A DNA stretch of 64,000 nucleotides. It comes from Phenylobacterium sp. (GTDB taxonomy: Bacteria > Pseudomonadota > Alphaproteobacteria > Caulobacterales > Caulobacteraceae). The stretch lies in contig JADBZH010000006.1 of assembly GCA_020402585.1 (NCBI GenBank), positions 1 to 64,000 of the forward strand. The letters run 5' to 3'. The position numbers were made by a program, and so were the translations under genes. Shown piece by piece: positions 26,309 to 36,804 of this stretch. The notes below the pieces were generated by a model. The model was given only the letters and a program-made list of their open reading frames with translations. It was not told the origin of the DNA and did no database searches. Each line of letters opens with the position of its first letter. The first letter of the stretch is position 1.

Positions 26309-26479
26309 TCAGTGCGGATCGGAACGAAGGGCTGGCGGCGACTCAGGGCTCGGCTGCCGGGCGGGGCCGAGGCTGGCGGCGGCCAGCAGCGCAGCCGCGA
26401 TCAGGGCCGCGACGACCCCGTATTCGACAACTGGCGCGGAGGCCTCCTGCCGGAGGACCCTGGCGAGCAACCTGGACAT
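26309..26479 (-). CDS. Orphan Flp/Fap-type IVb pilin-like small protein
   Basis: A 56-residue protein with a short basic leader (MSRLLARVLRQEAS), the Flp hallmark VEYGVVAALIAAALLAAASL and a short polar tail. The glutamate-tyrosine pair fits position +5/+6 after prepilin cleavage, but the -1 residue would be serine rather than the usual glycine. The ATG at 26479 follows GGGAGA at good spacing. No tad/cpa secretion genes are nearby. It may be a solitary pilin copy, a pseudopilin or an unrelated one-helix membrane protein. Confidence 0.6.
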   Translation of the reverse strand: MSRLLARVLRQEASAPVVEYGVVAALIAAALLAAASLGPARQPSPESPPALRSDPH

Positions 26480-26576
26480 TCTGTTCTCCCGTGACACGGG
26501 AGGGCGGGAGTCCCCACGCCCCGGCTGAGCCTTTCGGCTTCCCCGCGCACTCTCCGACACCCTTGGCCCAGGTAGC

Positions 26577-26648
26577 TTAACGCCAAGTAAATCTCACGGA
26601 TGTCGGTTGGAGTCCGTGTTGTTAATCTTGGTTGACAGTTATGGTTAA
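26577..26648. promoter_or_regulatory. CtrA-like motifs upstream of the pilin-like gene
   Basis: The 196-bp gap between the pilin-like gene and the UMF1 transporter end holds TTAA-N7-TAAA (26577-26591), one base off the bipartite CtrA consensus TTAA-N7-TTAA. It also holds the octamer TTAACCAT on the minus strand (26648-26641). Caulobacter pilin transcription is CtrA-controlled, so the placement is plausible, but the sites are unproven. Confidence 0.3.
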
Positions 26649-26675
26649 CAGTAACCCTGAAGTCGCGGCCTGCTC

Positions 26676-28139
26676 TCAGGCTTCAAAGTTCCTGCCGCCG
26701 CCCCGAACAAAACCGAGGCCGACCAGTCCGGCGACAAGAAGAATGATGACCGTCGCGAAGCCGCCCTGCTGCGTCCGGGTCAGGTTGGTGCCGAAATTCA
26801 CCATCATGGGGCCCAGCCATCCGGTCGCAACGCCGGAGAGGGCGTAGACCCCGAAGAAGGCCCCCGTCTTCTCCGGAGGCGTCAGCCGGGTCAGCATGGT
26901 CCGGGCCGAGGCGTATTGGGCGGTGATGAAGACGGCGTTCACGAAGCCGATCAGCAGGAAGATGACCTCCGGCAGGGTCCGGAAGACGGGTCCGTCCCAG
27001 ACGGGCGCATGTGCGGAGGGCTCGAAGCTCCACAAATAGAGGATCCGGGTCGGCGACATGCCGAGCATGGCGACGATGCCGAGGATGGACATGGTGATGG
27101 CGATCCGGAGGGCGTTCTTGGGACCGAAGGCGGCGTCCATCCAGCGCCCGACAAAGCCCCCGAGCACGGCCAGGATGGACAGAAGGATGCCATAGGCGAG
27201 CATTTCGAGGGCCTGCCACTTCATCACGCCGACGGCGTAGATCCCGGCGTAGATCAGGATCGCGTTCATGCCGTCGACGAAGGCCATGCGGCTGAGGAGA
27301 TAGATGGCCGCGTCCCGGTAGTTGCGGACGGTGGCCAGCATTTCCCAGAGCTGACGGGCCCCGTTCCGGAAGGCCTGCAGGACGGGAATCCCCGTGCGTG
27401 GAGCGTCCGGCGTAAAGAAAAACAGGGGCAGGGCGCCGATGGCGAAGATGCCGGCGGCGAGCAGGGCGACGATCCGCTCGTGCTCGTGCGCGGCCGTGTC
27501 GAGACCGAAGAGGGGCGCCTTGGGCACCCAGGCCCAGTCGACCCGGCCGGGAAGGGCGAAGGCCCAGGCGGTGAAGCCCAGGGCCAGGACGGAGAAGCCA
27601 TTGCCCAGGGCGAGAGCAAGACCGGAGGCCTTGTGTGCGGCGCGCATGCCCGCCGCCCGGATGAGGAGGGAGTTGTGCAGGACCTCGGAGAAGGCGAAGC
27701 CCAGGCCGATCAGGGTGATGAGCAGCATGGTCACCGTGACCGACAGGCCTGACCCATCCGGCTTCGCCCACCAGAGGGCCGCCATCATCGGGACCATGGC
27801 GGCGACCACCAGGCCCAGCCAGAGCTTGCGGCCGCCCAGCTGGTCGATGGAGGCGCCGAGGAAGGGCGCCGTGGCCATGATGATCCAGCCTGCGTACTGG
27901 CTCCACTGGGAGATCACCGCCTGTCCCTTGACGGGATCGCCGATCATCACCGAGGCCACGTAGGGGGCGAAGATGTAGATGGTGACCAGGACCACATAGG
28001 GGTTGCGAGCGCCCTCGAAGAGCGACCAGGAGACCGCCCCGCGGGTCATCCGGCCGTCCCCGGCCAGGTCGGCGGCGACAGGCGGATCGACAATGGCGCC
28101 AGGCCCGTGAGCCTCGCCCGTAGGTATGGATTGAGACAC
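26676..28139 (-). CDS. MFS transporter, UMF1 (Atg22-like) family
   Basis: A 487-residue inner-membrane protein with about twelve hydrophobic segments, starting with MTRGAVSWSLFEGARNPYVV. The FGARNPY-like opening and ASIDQLGGRK loop fit the UMF1/Atg22 branch of the major facilitator superfamily. Members are thought to move amino acids or other metabolites; the substrate is not known. I prefer GTG 28139, preceded by GGGGGAAA at seven bases; upstream codons in the same frame are not family-like. It is divergent from an SDR gene, and the shared region holds an ACTCCAACC/GGTTGTGGAGT dyad (28191-28215). Confidence 0.85.
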   Translation of the reverse strand: MSQSIPTGEAHGPGAIVDPPVAADLAGDGRMTRGAVSWSLFEGARNPYVVLVTIYIFAPYVASVMIGDPVKGQAVISQWSQYAGWIIMATAPFLGASIDQLGGRKLWLGLVVAAMVPMMAALWWAKPDGSGLSVTVTMLLITLIGLGFAFSEVLHNSLLIRAAGMRAAHKASGLALALGNGFSVLALGFTAWAFALPGRVDWAWVPKAPLFGLDTAAHEHERIVALLAAGIFAIGALPLFFFTPDAPRTGIPVLQAFRNGARQLWEMLATVRNYRDAAIYLLSRMAFVDGMNAILIYAGIYAVGVMKWQALEMLAYGILLSILAVLGGFVGRWMDAAFGPKNALRIAITMSILGIVAMLGMSPTRILYLWSFEPSAHAPVWDGPVFRTLPEVIFLLIGFVNAVFITAQYASARTMLTRLTPPEKTGAFFGVYALSGVATGWLGPMMVNFGTNLTRTQQGGFATVIILLVAGLVGLGFVRGGGRNFEA

Positions 28140-28312
28140 GGCGTTTCCCCCACCCGCTGGCGTCTGGCGCGCCGGCTCGGCCCCGACCCTACTCCAACCG
28201 ACCCGGTTGTGGAGTCTCAAAGGCGTCGGGCCGTGTCCTGGTCCTCGGACTCGACTCCCTTGCGGACCGGTTGGAAGATGCGGGCCGCAAACAGGCATTG
28301 GGGAGATGCACC

Positions 28313-29191
28313 ATGGGACTTCTCGACGGCAAGGTGGCCATCGTCACGGGCGCGGGCGGCGGTTTGGGGGAGGCCTACGCCCGGCTCTTCGCCCAGGAGG
28401 GCGCCGCAGTCGTGGTCAACGACCTGGGGGGCGCCCGGGACGGGTCAGGCGACGGGTCGGTGAGTGCGGCCCAGAAGGTGGTCAACGATATCCTCGCCCA
28501 GGGCGGCAGGGCCGTGGCCAATGGGGACGACGTCTCCACCCTGGCGGGCGGCGAGAACATACTGAAGACGGCCCTGGACGCCTTCGGCCAGGTCGACATC
28601 CTCGTCTGCAACGCCGGGATCCTGCGCGACAAGTCCTTCGCCAACACCAGCGAGGCGGACTGGGACCTGGTGGTGAAGGTTCACCTCAAGGGGACCTACT
28701 GCTGCACCATGCCGGTCTGGAAGTGGCTGAAGGACAATGGTCGCCAGGGCGTCATCGTCATGACCAGCTCGACGTCAGGCCTTTATGGCAATTTCGGCCA
28801 GTCCAACTACGGGGCGGCGAAGGCGGGCATCTATGGCTTCATGCGCGTCCTGGCCATTGAGGGACGCAAGTACGGCATCCGGGTCATGGGCCTGGCGCCC
28901 GGCGCCTACACCCGCATGACCTCCGACCTCCCGGGCCGCGCCGGCCGCGAGCCGGATCCGCTGAGCCTGCCCGAGAACGTGGCGCCGGGCGTGCTCTATA
29001 TGGTTTCGGACCTGGCGGCCGACCATACCGGCAAGGTCCTGGGGGTCTCCTCCCGCGGCGTGCGCGAGATCAAGATGCTGGAGACAGAGGGCTTCCAGCC
29101 GGGCCGGCCCTACACCGCCCAGGAGGTGGCGGAGCATGCCGCCGAGGTCTTCTTCGCGGAGAGCCAGAGCCGGACCGCGCCCGTACGTTGA
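28313..29191 (+). CDS. SDR oxidoreductase resembling (3R)-hydroxyacyl-CoA dehydrogenase (MFE-2 type)
   Basis: A 292-residue classical-extended SDR. NAD(P)-binding TGAGGGLG (12-19), the NAG motif (100-102), and the catalytic S152/S153, Y166 and K170 in YGAAK are present. The longer loop after strand 2 (VVNDLGGARDGSGDGSV) and the tail resemble the dehydrogenase unit of peroxisomal multifunctional enzyme 2. A role in side-chain beta-oxidation of fatty or steroid-like acyl-CoAs is therefore likely. ATG 28313 follows GGGGAGA. Two acyl-CoA dehydrogenase regions nearby support a catabolic context. Confidence 0.85.
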   Translation: MGLLDGKVAIVTGAGGGLGEAYARLFAQEGAAVVVNDLGGARDGSGDGSVSAAQKVVNDILAQGGRAVANGDDVSTLAGGENILKTALDAFGQVDILVCNAGILRDKSFANTSEADWDLVVKVHLKGTYCCTMPVWKWLKDNGRQGVIVMTSSTSGLYGNFGQSNYGAAKAGIYGFMRVLAIEGRKYGIRVMGLAPGAYTRMTSDLPGRAGREPDPLSLPENVAPGVLYMVSDLAADHTGKVLGVSSRGVREIKMLETEGFQPGRPYTAQEVAEHAAEVFFAESQSRTAPVR

Positions 29192-29207
29192 AGCGCGGTC
29201 GCCGGCG

Positions 29208-29804
29208 TCAGGGGCTGAAGGCGGCGATCCGCCGGTCCAGCCCCGACCGGACGGCCGGCCATTCGGGCGCAATGACCGAATAGACCGCCGTGCTGCGTCG
29301 GCGGCCCGTCCAGACGATCCGGTCCCAGCGCTGGATCCCCTCGAAACTCGCCCCGAGCTTGAGGACGGCGGCCCGGGATCGGGCGTTGGTCTCGTCCACA
29401 TGGAACTGGACCCGGCCGAAGCCCGCTTCGAAGGCTTCGCCCAGGAGCAGCCGCTTGGCAGAGGGGTTGACCGGGCCGCCCCGGGCCTCCGGCGCATAGT
29501 AGGTGAGGCCAATCTCCAGGCTGGCGTTGGCCGGGTCGATCTTGAGAAAGGCCGTGATCCCGACACAACGGCCGCCGCTCATCACCGCAAAGTGTCTCCA
29601 GGCGCCTGAGGCGGCGGCGGCTGGCCGCATCTCTGTCCAGAATCGGTCGAAGTGTTCGCCCAGGAGGGAGAGCGAGTATTGCGCCTCCCAGATCTCCGGA
29701 TCGGCGGCGCACGCGGCGCGCAGCGGCTCCCGGTGAACCTCCGACAGGGGCTCAAGGGTCACGAAGGCGTTGGACAGCGGGCGATGGGGAAGTTCGTGGA
29801 CCAT
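29208..29804 (-). CDS. GNAT family N-acetyltransferase (RimJ/RimL-like)
   Basis: A 198-residue acetyltransferase. The fold is evident from the opening substrate strand VTLEPLSEVHREPL, the central EIGLTYYAPEARGGPVN motif that binds acetyl-CoA and the late FHVDETNARSRAAVLKLGA helix, typical of GNATs acting on protein N-termini or small molecules. The substrate is unknown. It is convergent with the SDR (16-base gap) and divergent from an acyl-CoA dehydrogenase. It is commonly annotated only as a GNAT protein. Confidence 0.86.
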   Translation of the reverse strand: MVHELPHRPLSNAFVTLEPLSEVHREPLRAACAADPEIWEAQYSLSLLGEHFDRFWTEMRPAAAASGAWRHFAVMSGGRCVGITAFLKIDPANASLEIGLTYYAPEARGGPVNPSAKRLLLGEAFEAGFGRVQFHVDETNARSRAAVLKLGASFEGIQRWDRIVWTGRRRSTAVYSVIAPEWPAVRSGLDRRIAAFSP

Positions 29805-29940
29805 GGCCCATGCTGGCGCGCTGTGGCCGGAATGACCAGTCCCGGTTGAGCCAGATCAAGGACGCTGAGCCCTCAAGCTTGGACTTTCGGCAAGGCGACC
29901 CCCGGCGCTTCGGCGGGCGCTTGAAGGAAAGGCGACCGCC

Positions 29941-31239
29941 ATGGATTTCGAGTACTCCGCCCGCCAGAAGGAGCTCATCCGCCGCGTCAGCAACTTCATG
30001 GATGAGCACATCCACCCCGCCGTCCCGGTCTATGAGGCCCAGCACGCAGAGGGCGAGCCCTGGAAGGTGATCCCGGTGGTCAAGGACCTGAAGGGCAGGG
30101 CCCGCGCCGCCGGCCTCTGGAACATGTTCATGCCGCCGGACTCCGGCCATCCCCACGTGGATGACACCTTCGTCTTCGAGGGCGTCCAGCTGAGCAACCT
30201 TGAATACGCACCCATCGCCGAGATCATGGGGCGGGTGGGCTTCGCCTCTGAGGTCTTCAACTGCTCGGCGCCCGACACGGGCAACATGGAGGTCCTGAAC
30301 CGCTTCGGGACCCGCGAGCAGAAGGACCGCTGGCTGGCGCCCCTGATGCGCGGGGAGATCCGCTCCGCCTTCCTGATGACCGAGCCCCTGGTGGCCTCCT
30401 CGGACGCCACCAACATCGAGACCCGTATCGACCGGGACGGCGATCACTATGTGATCAACGGCCGCAAGTGGTGGTCCTCGGGCATGGGAGACCCCCGCTG
30501 CAAGGTCGCCATCGTCATGGGCAAGACCAATCCGGACGCCGCCCTTCACGCCCAGCAGTCCCAGGTGCTGGTCCCCCTCGACACCCCCGGGATCAAGGTC
30601 CTGAGGATGCTGCCTGTCTTCGGCTATGACGACGCCCCTCACGGCCACGCCGAGGTCCTTCTGGAAAACGTCCGGGTGCCGGTGGAGGAGTCCCTTGTGC
30701 TGGGCGAGGGTCGCGGCTTCGAGATCAGCCAGGCCCGCCTGGGTCCGGGCCGCATCCACCACTGCATGCGCACCATCGGCGCCGCAGAAGTGGCCCTGGA
30801 GAAGATGTGCCGCCGGCTCATGACCCGGAAGGCCTTTGGCAAGTACATCTCCGAGCACTCGGTCTGGGAGGAACGGATCGCCCGGGCCCGCATCGACATC
30901 GAGATGACCCGACTGCTTTGCCTGAAAGCGGCCGACATGATGGACAAGGCCGGCAACAAGGTCGCCCGGATGGAGATCGCCATGATCAAGGTCCAGGCGC
31001 CGACCATGGCGATCAAGGTCATCGACGACGCCATCCAGGCCCATGGCGGCGGCGGGGTCACCAGCGATTTCGGCCTTGCCAAGGCCTACGCCAGCCAGCG
31101 CACCCTGCGCCTCGCGGACGGCCCGGACGAGGTGCACAACCGCACCATCGCGCGCATGGAGCTGGCGAAATACGGCGACCTGCAGATGAAGATCCGCGCC
31201 GAGCGCGACGCCGAGCGGGTTCCCGTCGGCATGCGGTGA
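29941..31239 (+). CDS. Acyl-CoA dehydrogenase of the ACAD10/11-like branch
   Basis: A 432-residue FAD-dependent dehydrogenase, longer than the 380-residue norm. Distinctive features are [17 protein letters not shown] in the beta domain, [12 protein letters not shown] in helix G and [14 protein letters not shown] at the catalytic end. This replaces the EGT motif with an aspartate-containing DGPDEVH, a pattern I associate with ACAD10/11 and bacterial relatives acting on long or modified acyl-CoAs. It is monocistronic, followed by a strong symmetrical terminator. Confidence 0.88.
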   Translation: MDFEYSARQKELIRRVSNFMDEHIHPAVPVYEAQHAEGEPWKVIPVVKDLKGRARAAGLWNMFMPPDSGHPHVDDTFVFEGVQLSNLEYAPIAEIMGRVGFASEVFNCSAPDTGNMEVLNRFGTREQKDRWLAPLMRGEIRSAFLMTEPLVASSDATNIETRIDRDGDHYVINGRKWWSSGMGDPRCKVAIVMGKTNPDAALHAQQSQVLVPLDTPGIKVLRMLPVFGYDDAPHGHAEVLLENVRVPVEESLVLGEGRGFEISQARLGPGRIHHCMRTIGAAEVALEKMCRRLMTRKAFGKYISEHSVWEERIARARIDIEMTRLLCLKAADMMDKAGNKVARMEIAMIKVQAPTMAIKVIDDAIQAHGGGGVTSDFGLAKAYASQRTLRLADGPDEVHNRTIARMELAKYGDLQMKIRAERDAERVPVGMR

Positions 31240-31257
31240 GGTTCGGCGCAACGAAAA

Positions 31258-31279
31258 GGGCGGCCCGCGAAGGCCGCCC
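31258..31279. terminator. Bidirectional intrinsic terminator
   Basis: A perfect 8-bp stem GGGCGGCC (31258-31265) / GGCCGCCC (31272-31279) with a six-base loop lies between the convergent acyl-CoA dehydrogenase and the small secreted-protein gene. AAAA precedes it and a short TTT lies six bases after it, so it could act in both directions. Confidence 0.65.
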
Positions 31280-31300
31280 GCCGTCTTTGCCGGGGTGGCT

Positions 31301-31723
31301 CTAGCGCGTGGGCAGGGCCGCCGATGCGGCGCAGACCTGACGCATGAGGGCTTCGTCATCGGCGCCGTCGGCCTTCTTGGGCGCGATCCCGCGCCAGTCG
31401 CCGGTGATCTCCAGGGGCTTCCTGGGCGAGTAGCTGCCCATGGGGATGAGGTTCCTGGAACTGCAGTCGAGGGCGTAGATGAAGCCCACCCCATCCGGTG
31501 CGCCAGGGGCGGAGGGGCCCATCCGCGGCGTGGCGCCGACCTTGCCGATGGCGGTCATCACGACGATCCGGCCCGAAGACGCGTCCCGGTAGGAATAGTC
31601 GGCGTCGAAGGACCACTGGAGCCCCTTGTCCGTGGGCTCAGTGTAGGGGGTCCAGGTCTCGGCGACAGCCGGCAGGGCGAGGGCGAGGACCGACAGGGCG
31701 GCGATCGCGGGGGCGCGGCGCAT
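31301..31723 (-). CDS. Small secreted protein of unknown function
   Basis: A 140-residue protein with a clear signal peptide (residues 1-21, cleavage after AVA). The mature part has a W-x(12)-W-type opening (TWTPY...LQWSFDADYSYRD), a GRIVVM strand, one cysteine in YALDCSSRN and another near the end in RQVCAAS, which may form a disulfide. The layout recalls surface-adhesin protein E-like periplasmic domains, but I cannot assign it firmly. It is a single gene upstream of groES on the opposite strand. Confidence 0.7.
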   Translation of the reverse strand: MRRAPAIAALSVLALALPAVAETWTPYTEPTDKGLQWSFDADYSYRDASSGRIVVMTAIGKVGATPRMGPSAPGAPDGVGFIYALDCSSRNLIPMGSYSPRKPLEITGDWRGIAPKKADGADDEALMRQVCAASAALPTR

Positions 31724-31821
31724 GGGCGATTCCTTATTGTGGCGTCACAGCTGGGAGGGACCTTAGCGACGGCGGCGGCCCGGGTCCAACCGGAACTGGG
31801 CGCCGGTTTCCTCGCCCTGCG

Positions 31822-31849
31822 CTTGACTCCGGCGCCCCCCGACCCTAAC
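31822..31849 (+). promoter_or_regulatory. Heat-shock (sigma-32-like) promoter candidate for groESL
   Basis: CTTGAC (31822-31827) and CCTAAC (31844-31849) are separated by 16 bases and lie just before the CIRCE-like element. CTTG in the -35 region is characteristic of alphaproteobacterial RpoH promoters. The distance to groES is about 95 bases. Confidence 0.5.
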
Positions 31850-31860
31850 TCCCCCGAGCG

Positions 31861-31887
31861 TTAGCACTCGGGTGCATCGGCTGCCAA
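31861..31887 (+). promoter_or_regulatory. Degenerate CIRCE operator (HrcA site) upstream of groES
   Basis: The left arm TTAGCACTC (31861-31869) is a perfect CIRCE half. After the canonical nine-base spacer the right arm GGCTGCCAA matches GAGTGCTAA at six of nine positions. The position right after the promoter core is typical for HrcA repression. The asymmetry suggests weakened binding. Confidence 0.75.
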
Positions 31888-31944
31888 CGGCGGCCCCGGC
31901 CCGGGAGTTCCGATAACACTCGTCCTGAACGGAGAGACTAAGAC

Positions 31945-33934
<1,990 letters not shown>

Positions 33935-33957
33935 TCCCTATCGCATTCGGAAAGTCG

Positions 33958-33989
33958 GGGGGCGGAGCTTATGGCTCCGCCCCCTTTTT
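33958..33989 (+). terminator. Strong intrinsic terminator of groESL
   Basis: An 11-bp perfect stem GGGGGCGGAGC (33958-33968) / GCTCCGCCCCC (33974-33984) with loop TTATG is followed directly by five Ts. It lies 24 bases after the groEL stop. Confidence 0.92.
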
Positions 33990-34013
33990 CATGGGCGGCG
34001 CCGGATCCCGGGC

Positions 34014-34382
34014 TCAGCCGTTGCGGGACGTCAGCCGGTTGAGGTCGCCCAGCAGCATGTGCGCCGCCCAGCTGGTCACGCCGGTGATCAGGGCGGCGAG
34101 CAGGGCCGGGGTAAAGCCTGCGACCTGGAAGCCTGGCACGATCCGGGACACCAGGAGGATCATCCCGGCGTTGATCACCAGCAGGAAGAGACCAAAGCTC
34201 AGCACGGTCAGGGGCAGGGTCAGCAGGATGAGCAGGGGCCGCAACAGGGCGTTGACCAACCCGAGCAGGAGGACCGCCAGGGCGAGGGTCATCGGCGCGT
34301 CGTAGGTGATCCCGGAGACCAGCCGGGCGGCGATGGCGAGGCCAAAGGCGGCGAAGGCGGCGCGAATAAGAAAGTGCAGCAT
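34014..34382 (-). CDS. Small four-helix membrane protein (phage-holin-superfamily IV / YvlD-like)
   Basis: A 122-residue integral membrane protein with four hydrophobic helices (roughly 3-20, 28-50, 55-80 and 85-110). The short motif NALLRPLLILLTLPLTVLSF is typical of the PF04020-type YvlD family of bacterial membrane proteins, which are called holin-like but are chromosomal. The function is unknown. I start at ATG 34382 since the longer upstream frame is Pro/Arg-rich and lacks similarity. It converges on groEL and diverges from the EF-hand gene. Confidence 0.82.
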   Translation of the reverse strand: MLHFLIRAAFAAFGLAIAARLVSGITYDAPMTLALAVLLLGLVNALLRPLLILLTLPLTVLSFGLFLLVINAGMILLVSRIVPGFQVAGFTPALLAALITGVTSWAAHMLLGDLNRLTSRNG

Positions 34383-34551
34383 GTCTGACCCTGGGTCTGC
34401 GGGCGGGAGCGGGCGGTCACCCGTCGCCAGTCTGCGAGGATGACGGGACGTCGCGGGCGATGACAAGTCCGGGGTCGTGCGGAAACCCGTTGCGCCGCAT
34501 TGACGCCGCAGGCGAGGCGTTCTGTCCTCTCACTCGTCGGGAGTTAGAATC

Positions 34552-35199
34552 ATGAGTCCTCGTCCCTCGCCCCTCCGCAGGTTCCACCGTCTTTCCGTCC
34601 GTGCCGGCTCCGGCTTCATCCTGGCCCTGGTGAGCGCCGGCGCCCTGCAGGCCGCCCCACCGTCCCCCGGCGGGAGCCTCTTCATCAGCCCCTTCGGCGA
34701 GCCCTTCCGCTCCCCCTCCGGGTTGGCCGACTGGTTCGCCGGCGCCGACGCCGACAAGGATGGCGCCCTCACCCTGCAGGAGTTCAGGGCGGACGGCCTG
34801 CGCTTCCACGCCCGGCTCGATACCGACCGCGACGGCCGCGTCGATGGGTTCGAGAACACCGCCTACGAGAACGAGGTCGCTCCGGAAATCCTGCCCCAGT
34901 CGGCAGTCTTCCGGAGTGAGCGTCCCGGTGGCGGGGGGGCGACGCCCAGCGCCAGGGGCCTGGACGGCGCTTCGTCCTTCGGCCTGCTGGACGAACCTCA
35001 GCCGGTCCGGGGCGCGGACCAGAACTATGACGGCAGGATTACGGCGGAGGAGCAGGCCAGGGCCGCCGCCCGCCGCTTCGCCCTGCTGGACGAGGCGGAG
35101 GCTGGCCGCCTCACCCTTCCGCCTCTTCTGGCGAGGCTGGAGACCCGACAGGCGCCGCCCGCCGGCATCGGTCGTTTCTTCAGGCGGCGGCCGGACTGA
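34552..35199 (+). CDS. Exported EF-hand calcium-binding protein
   Basis: A 215-residue protein with an N-terminal basic region and hydrophobic segment (about 21-34) ending AAP, consistent with a signal peptide. Three EF-hand loops are seen: DADKDGALTLQE (66-77), DTDRDGRVDGFE (90-101) and DQNYDGRITAEE (156-167). A fourth near 180 (DEAEAGRLTLPP) is degenerate. It probably binds calcium in the periplasm; the partner is unknown. The last 20 bases overlap the 3' end of the ymdB-like gene on the other strand. Confidence 0.85.
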   Translation: MSPRPSPLRRFHRLSVRAGSGFILALVSAGALQAAPPSPGGSLFISPFGEPFRSPSGLADWFAGADADKDGALTLQEFRADGLRFHARLDTDRDGRVDGFENTAYENEVAPEILPQSAVFRSERPGGGGATPSARGLDGASSFGLLDEPQPVRGADQNYDGRITAEEQARAAARRFALLDEAEAGRLTLPPLLARLETRQAPPAGIGRFFRRRPD

Positions 35200-36016
35200 G
35201 GTCGGGCACGGTCTCGGACAGACGGCCGCCGATCCGGATCGGGGCGATCCGCCGGGCGAGGCCCGTGGCGTCATCGGTTTCCACGAACACGCCGCACACC
35301 GTGGCCGGACCCTCCGCCGGCTTGAACCGGCCGCCGGAGATCCGGGTGGTGAACCGGCGGAGCGGCTCCTCCTTCATGTTGCCGATGACGCTGTCATAGT
35401 CGGCGCAGGCGCCGGCGTCGGTCTGGTAGGCGGTGCCCCCGGGCAGGATCTGGGCGTCTGCGGTCGGCACATGGGTGTGGGTCCCGACCACCAGGCTGGC
35501 GCGTCCATCGCAGAAGTGACCCATGGCCATCTTCTCCGACGTCACCTCAGCGTGCATGTCCACCACGACGGCGTCCGCCACCATGCCCAGGGGCGCCTTC
35601 TCCAACTCGCGGTCAACCGCGGCGAAAGGGTCGTCCAGGCTGTCCATGTGGACGCGGCCCAGGAGGTTGATCACCAGGATCCGGCGCCCGCCGCGGGTTT
35701 CGAAGAGATTGGCGCCCAGGCCCGGCGCATCGGCCAGGACAGGGTAGTTCAGCGGGCGGATCAGCCGGGGCTCGCGGACGATGTAGGTCAGGGCCTCCTT
35801 CTGGTCCCAGGCGTGGTTGCCCAGGGTCAGGCAGTCGGCGCCGGCGTCGAAGAGGTCGCGTGCGGTGCGCTCGGTAATGCCGAACCCCGCCGCCGCGTTC
35901 TCGGCGTTGATGATGACGAATTCCAGGTCGAGACGCCGGCGCAGGCCGGGCAGGTGGTCGGCCAGGCCGTCCCGGCCGGACTTGCCGACCACGTCTCCGA
36001 AAAAGGCGAAACGCAT
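35180..36016 (-). CDS. YmdB-family calcineurin-like metallophosphoesterase
   Basis: A 278-residue phosphoesterase of the TIGR00282/YmdB type. The metal ligands are D8 in FFGDVVGK, E39/N40 in INAENAA, N67/H68 in TLGNHAWD and histidines in VVDMHAE and GTHTHVPTAD. In Bacillus, YmdB hydrolyses cyclic nucleotides and affects development; the role in alphaproteobacteria is not established. It starts nine bases after fau, so 6S RNA, fau and this gene may share transcripts. Confidence 0.9.
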   Translation of the reverse strand: MRFAFFGDVVGKSGRDGLADHLPGLRRRLDLEFVIINAENAAAGFGITERTARDLFDAGADCLTLGNHAWDQKEALTYIVREPRLIRPLNYPVLADAPGLGANLFETRGGRRILVINLLGRVHMDSLDDPFAAVDRELEKAPLGMVADAVVVDMHAEVTSEKMAMGHFCDGRASLVVGTHTHVPTADAQILPGGTAYQTDAGACADYDSVIGNMKEEPLRRFTTRISGGRFKPAEGPATVCGVFVETDDATGLARRIAPIRIGGRLSETVPDLSPAAA

Positions 36017-36025
36017 GCTGTTCCT

Positions 36026-36610
36026 TCAGGCCTGCGGGAGGCCGCGGTATCCGGCCTCAGTCAGGACGGCGTCAAGGGTTTGATCGTGGGGCTCAAGCGC
36101 CAGCCTGTCCACCTCCTGGCCGGCGAAGGCCAGGCCCAGGACGAAGACGGGGCCGGTTCGCCTCAGGCTCGCGAGAGCCCGGTCGTAGTGTCCGCCGCCC
36201 TGGCCAAGGCGGCCGCCGAAACGGTCGAAGCCGACGAGGGGGGTGATGACGAGGTCGGGACGCCGCTCCGGACGGTCCGGGAGCGGGGCCGGGACGCCGG
36301 CGGCGTCGGGCGCGAGGGGGCCCTCTGGCGGGGCGTCCAGGAATCTCAGGCTCCCGTCCTCGAAGACCCGCGGCAGGAGCCTCTTGGCGCCCAGGGCCAG
36401 CAGCCGCACCGAAAGGGGGCCAGGATCGATCTCGCCCCCCGCCGGAAGGTAGGCGGCGAAGGTGCGGACCGGGGGCAGGCTCTCAAGGGGGAGAAGGCGG
36501 GCCGCGGCCTCGCCCGCCGCCGGCGAGGCGACCGCCAGGGCGCGGCGCCGGCGGCGGAGGCGTCTTCGCAGGTCCTGTCGGGAGTCTGGGTCAGGGTCGT
36601 TGGACGGCAA
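36026..36610 (-). CDS. fau: 5-formyltetrahydrofolate cyclo-ligase
   Basis: A 194-residue enzyme converting 5-formyl-THF to 5,10-methenyl-THF with ATP. The N-terminal basic helix ([14 protein letters not shown]) and the signature GRLGQGGGHYDR (ATP/substrate loop) are clear. Its position directly downstream of 6S RNA, near zapA, matches the conserved zapA-ssrS-fau (ygfA) arrangement of proteobacteria. It is nine bases ahead of the ymdB-like gene. Confidence 0.93.
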   Translation of the reverse strand: MPSNDPDPDSRQDLRRRLRRRRRALAVASPAAGEAAARLLPLESLPPVRTFAAYLPAGGEIDPGPLSVRLLALGAKRLLPRVFEDGSLRFLDAPPEGPLAPDAAGVPAPLPDRPERRPDLVITPLVGFDRFGGRLGQGGGHYDRALASLRRTGPVFVLGLAFAGQEVDRLALEPHDQTLDAVLTEAGYRGLPQA

Positions 36611-36644
36611 GGCGTGTCCGGGGAAAGAGGTGGCGGCGCCGCGG

Positions 36645-36798
36645 GAACCGTGAAGGACTGTTCAATCCCCTCGACCTGGATGACCAGGTGGGCGCCATGT
36701 ATCCGGGTCCACGGACCCAGACAGGGACAGCTCCCTTCGAGTGAATTAAGGTCGCTGGGATTAGTCGCCTTCGACGCGAGCCGCAGCAGGACCCGCCA
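36645..36798 (-). ncRNA. ssrS: 6S RNA (RNA polymerase-binding regulatory RNA)
   Basis: On the minus strand, between zapA and fau, lies a sequence that folds as a long rod. GAAG..GACUAAUCCC near the 5' side pairs with GGGGAUU...AGUCCUUC near the 3' side. The distal stem has GGGUCC/GGACCC and CCCACCUGG...CCAGGUCGAGGGG, which parallels the E. coli 6S segment CACCUUGAACCAAGGGUUCAAGGG. The location is diagnostic. 6S RNA mimics an open promoter and holds the housekeeping holoenzyme in stationary phase. Ends are estimated from the promoter and closing stem. Confidence 0.75.
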
Positions 36799-36804
36799 GG
36801 GTCC

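Noticed and set aside
31258..31279. Treating the hairpin after the acyl-CoA dehydrogenase as another copy of the palindromic element
   Set aside because: It lacks the GACCCCCTC/GAGGGGGTC ends and the CTCCCCC inner arms; it is a simple terminator stem.
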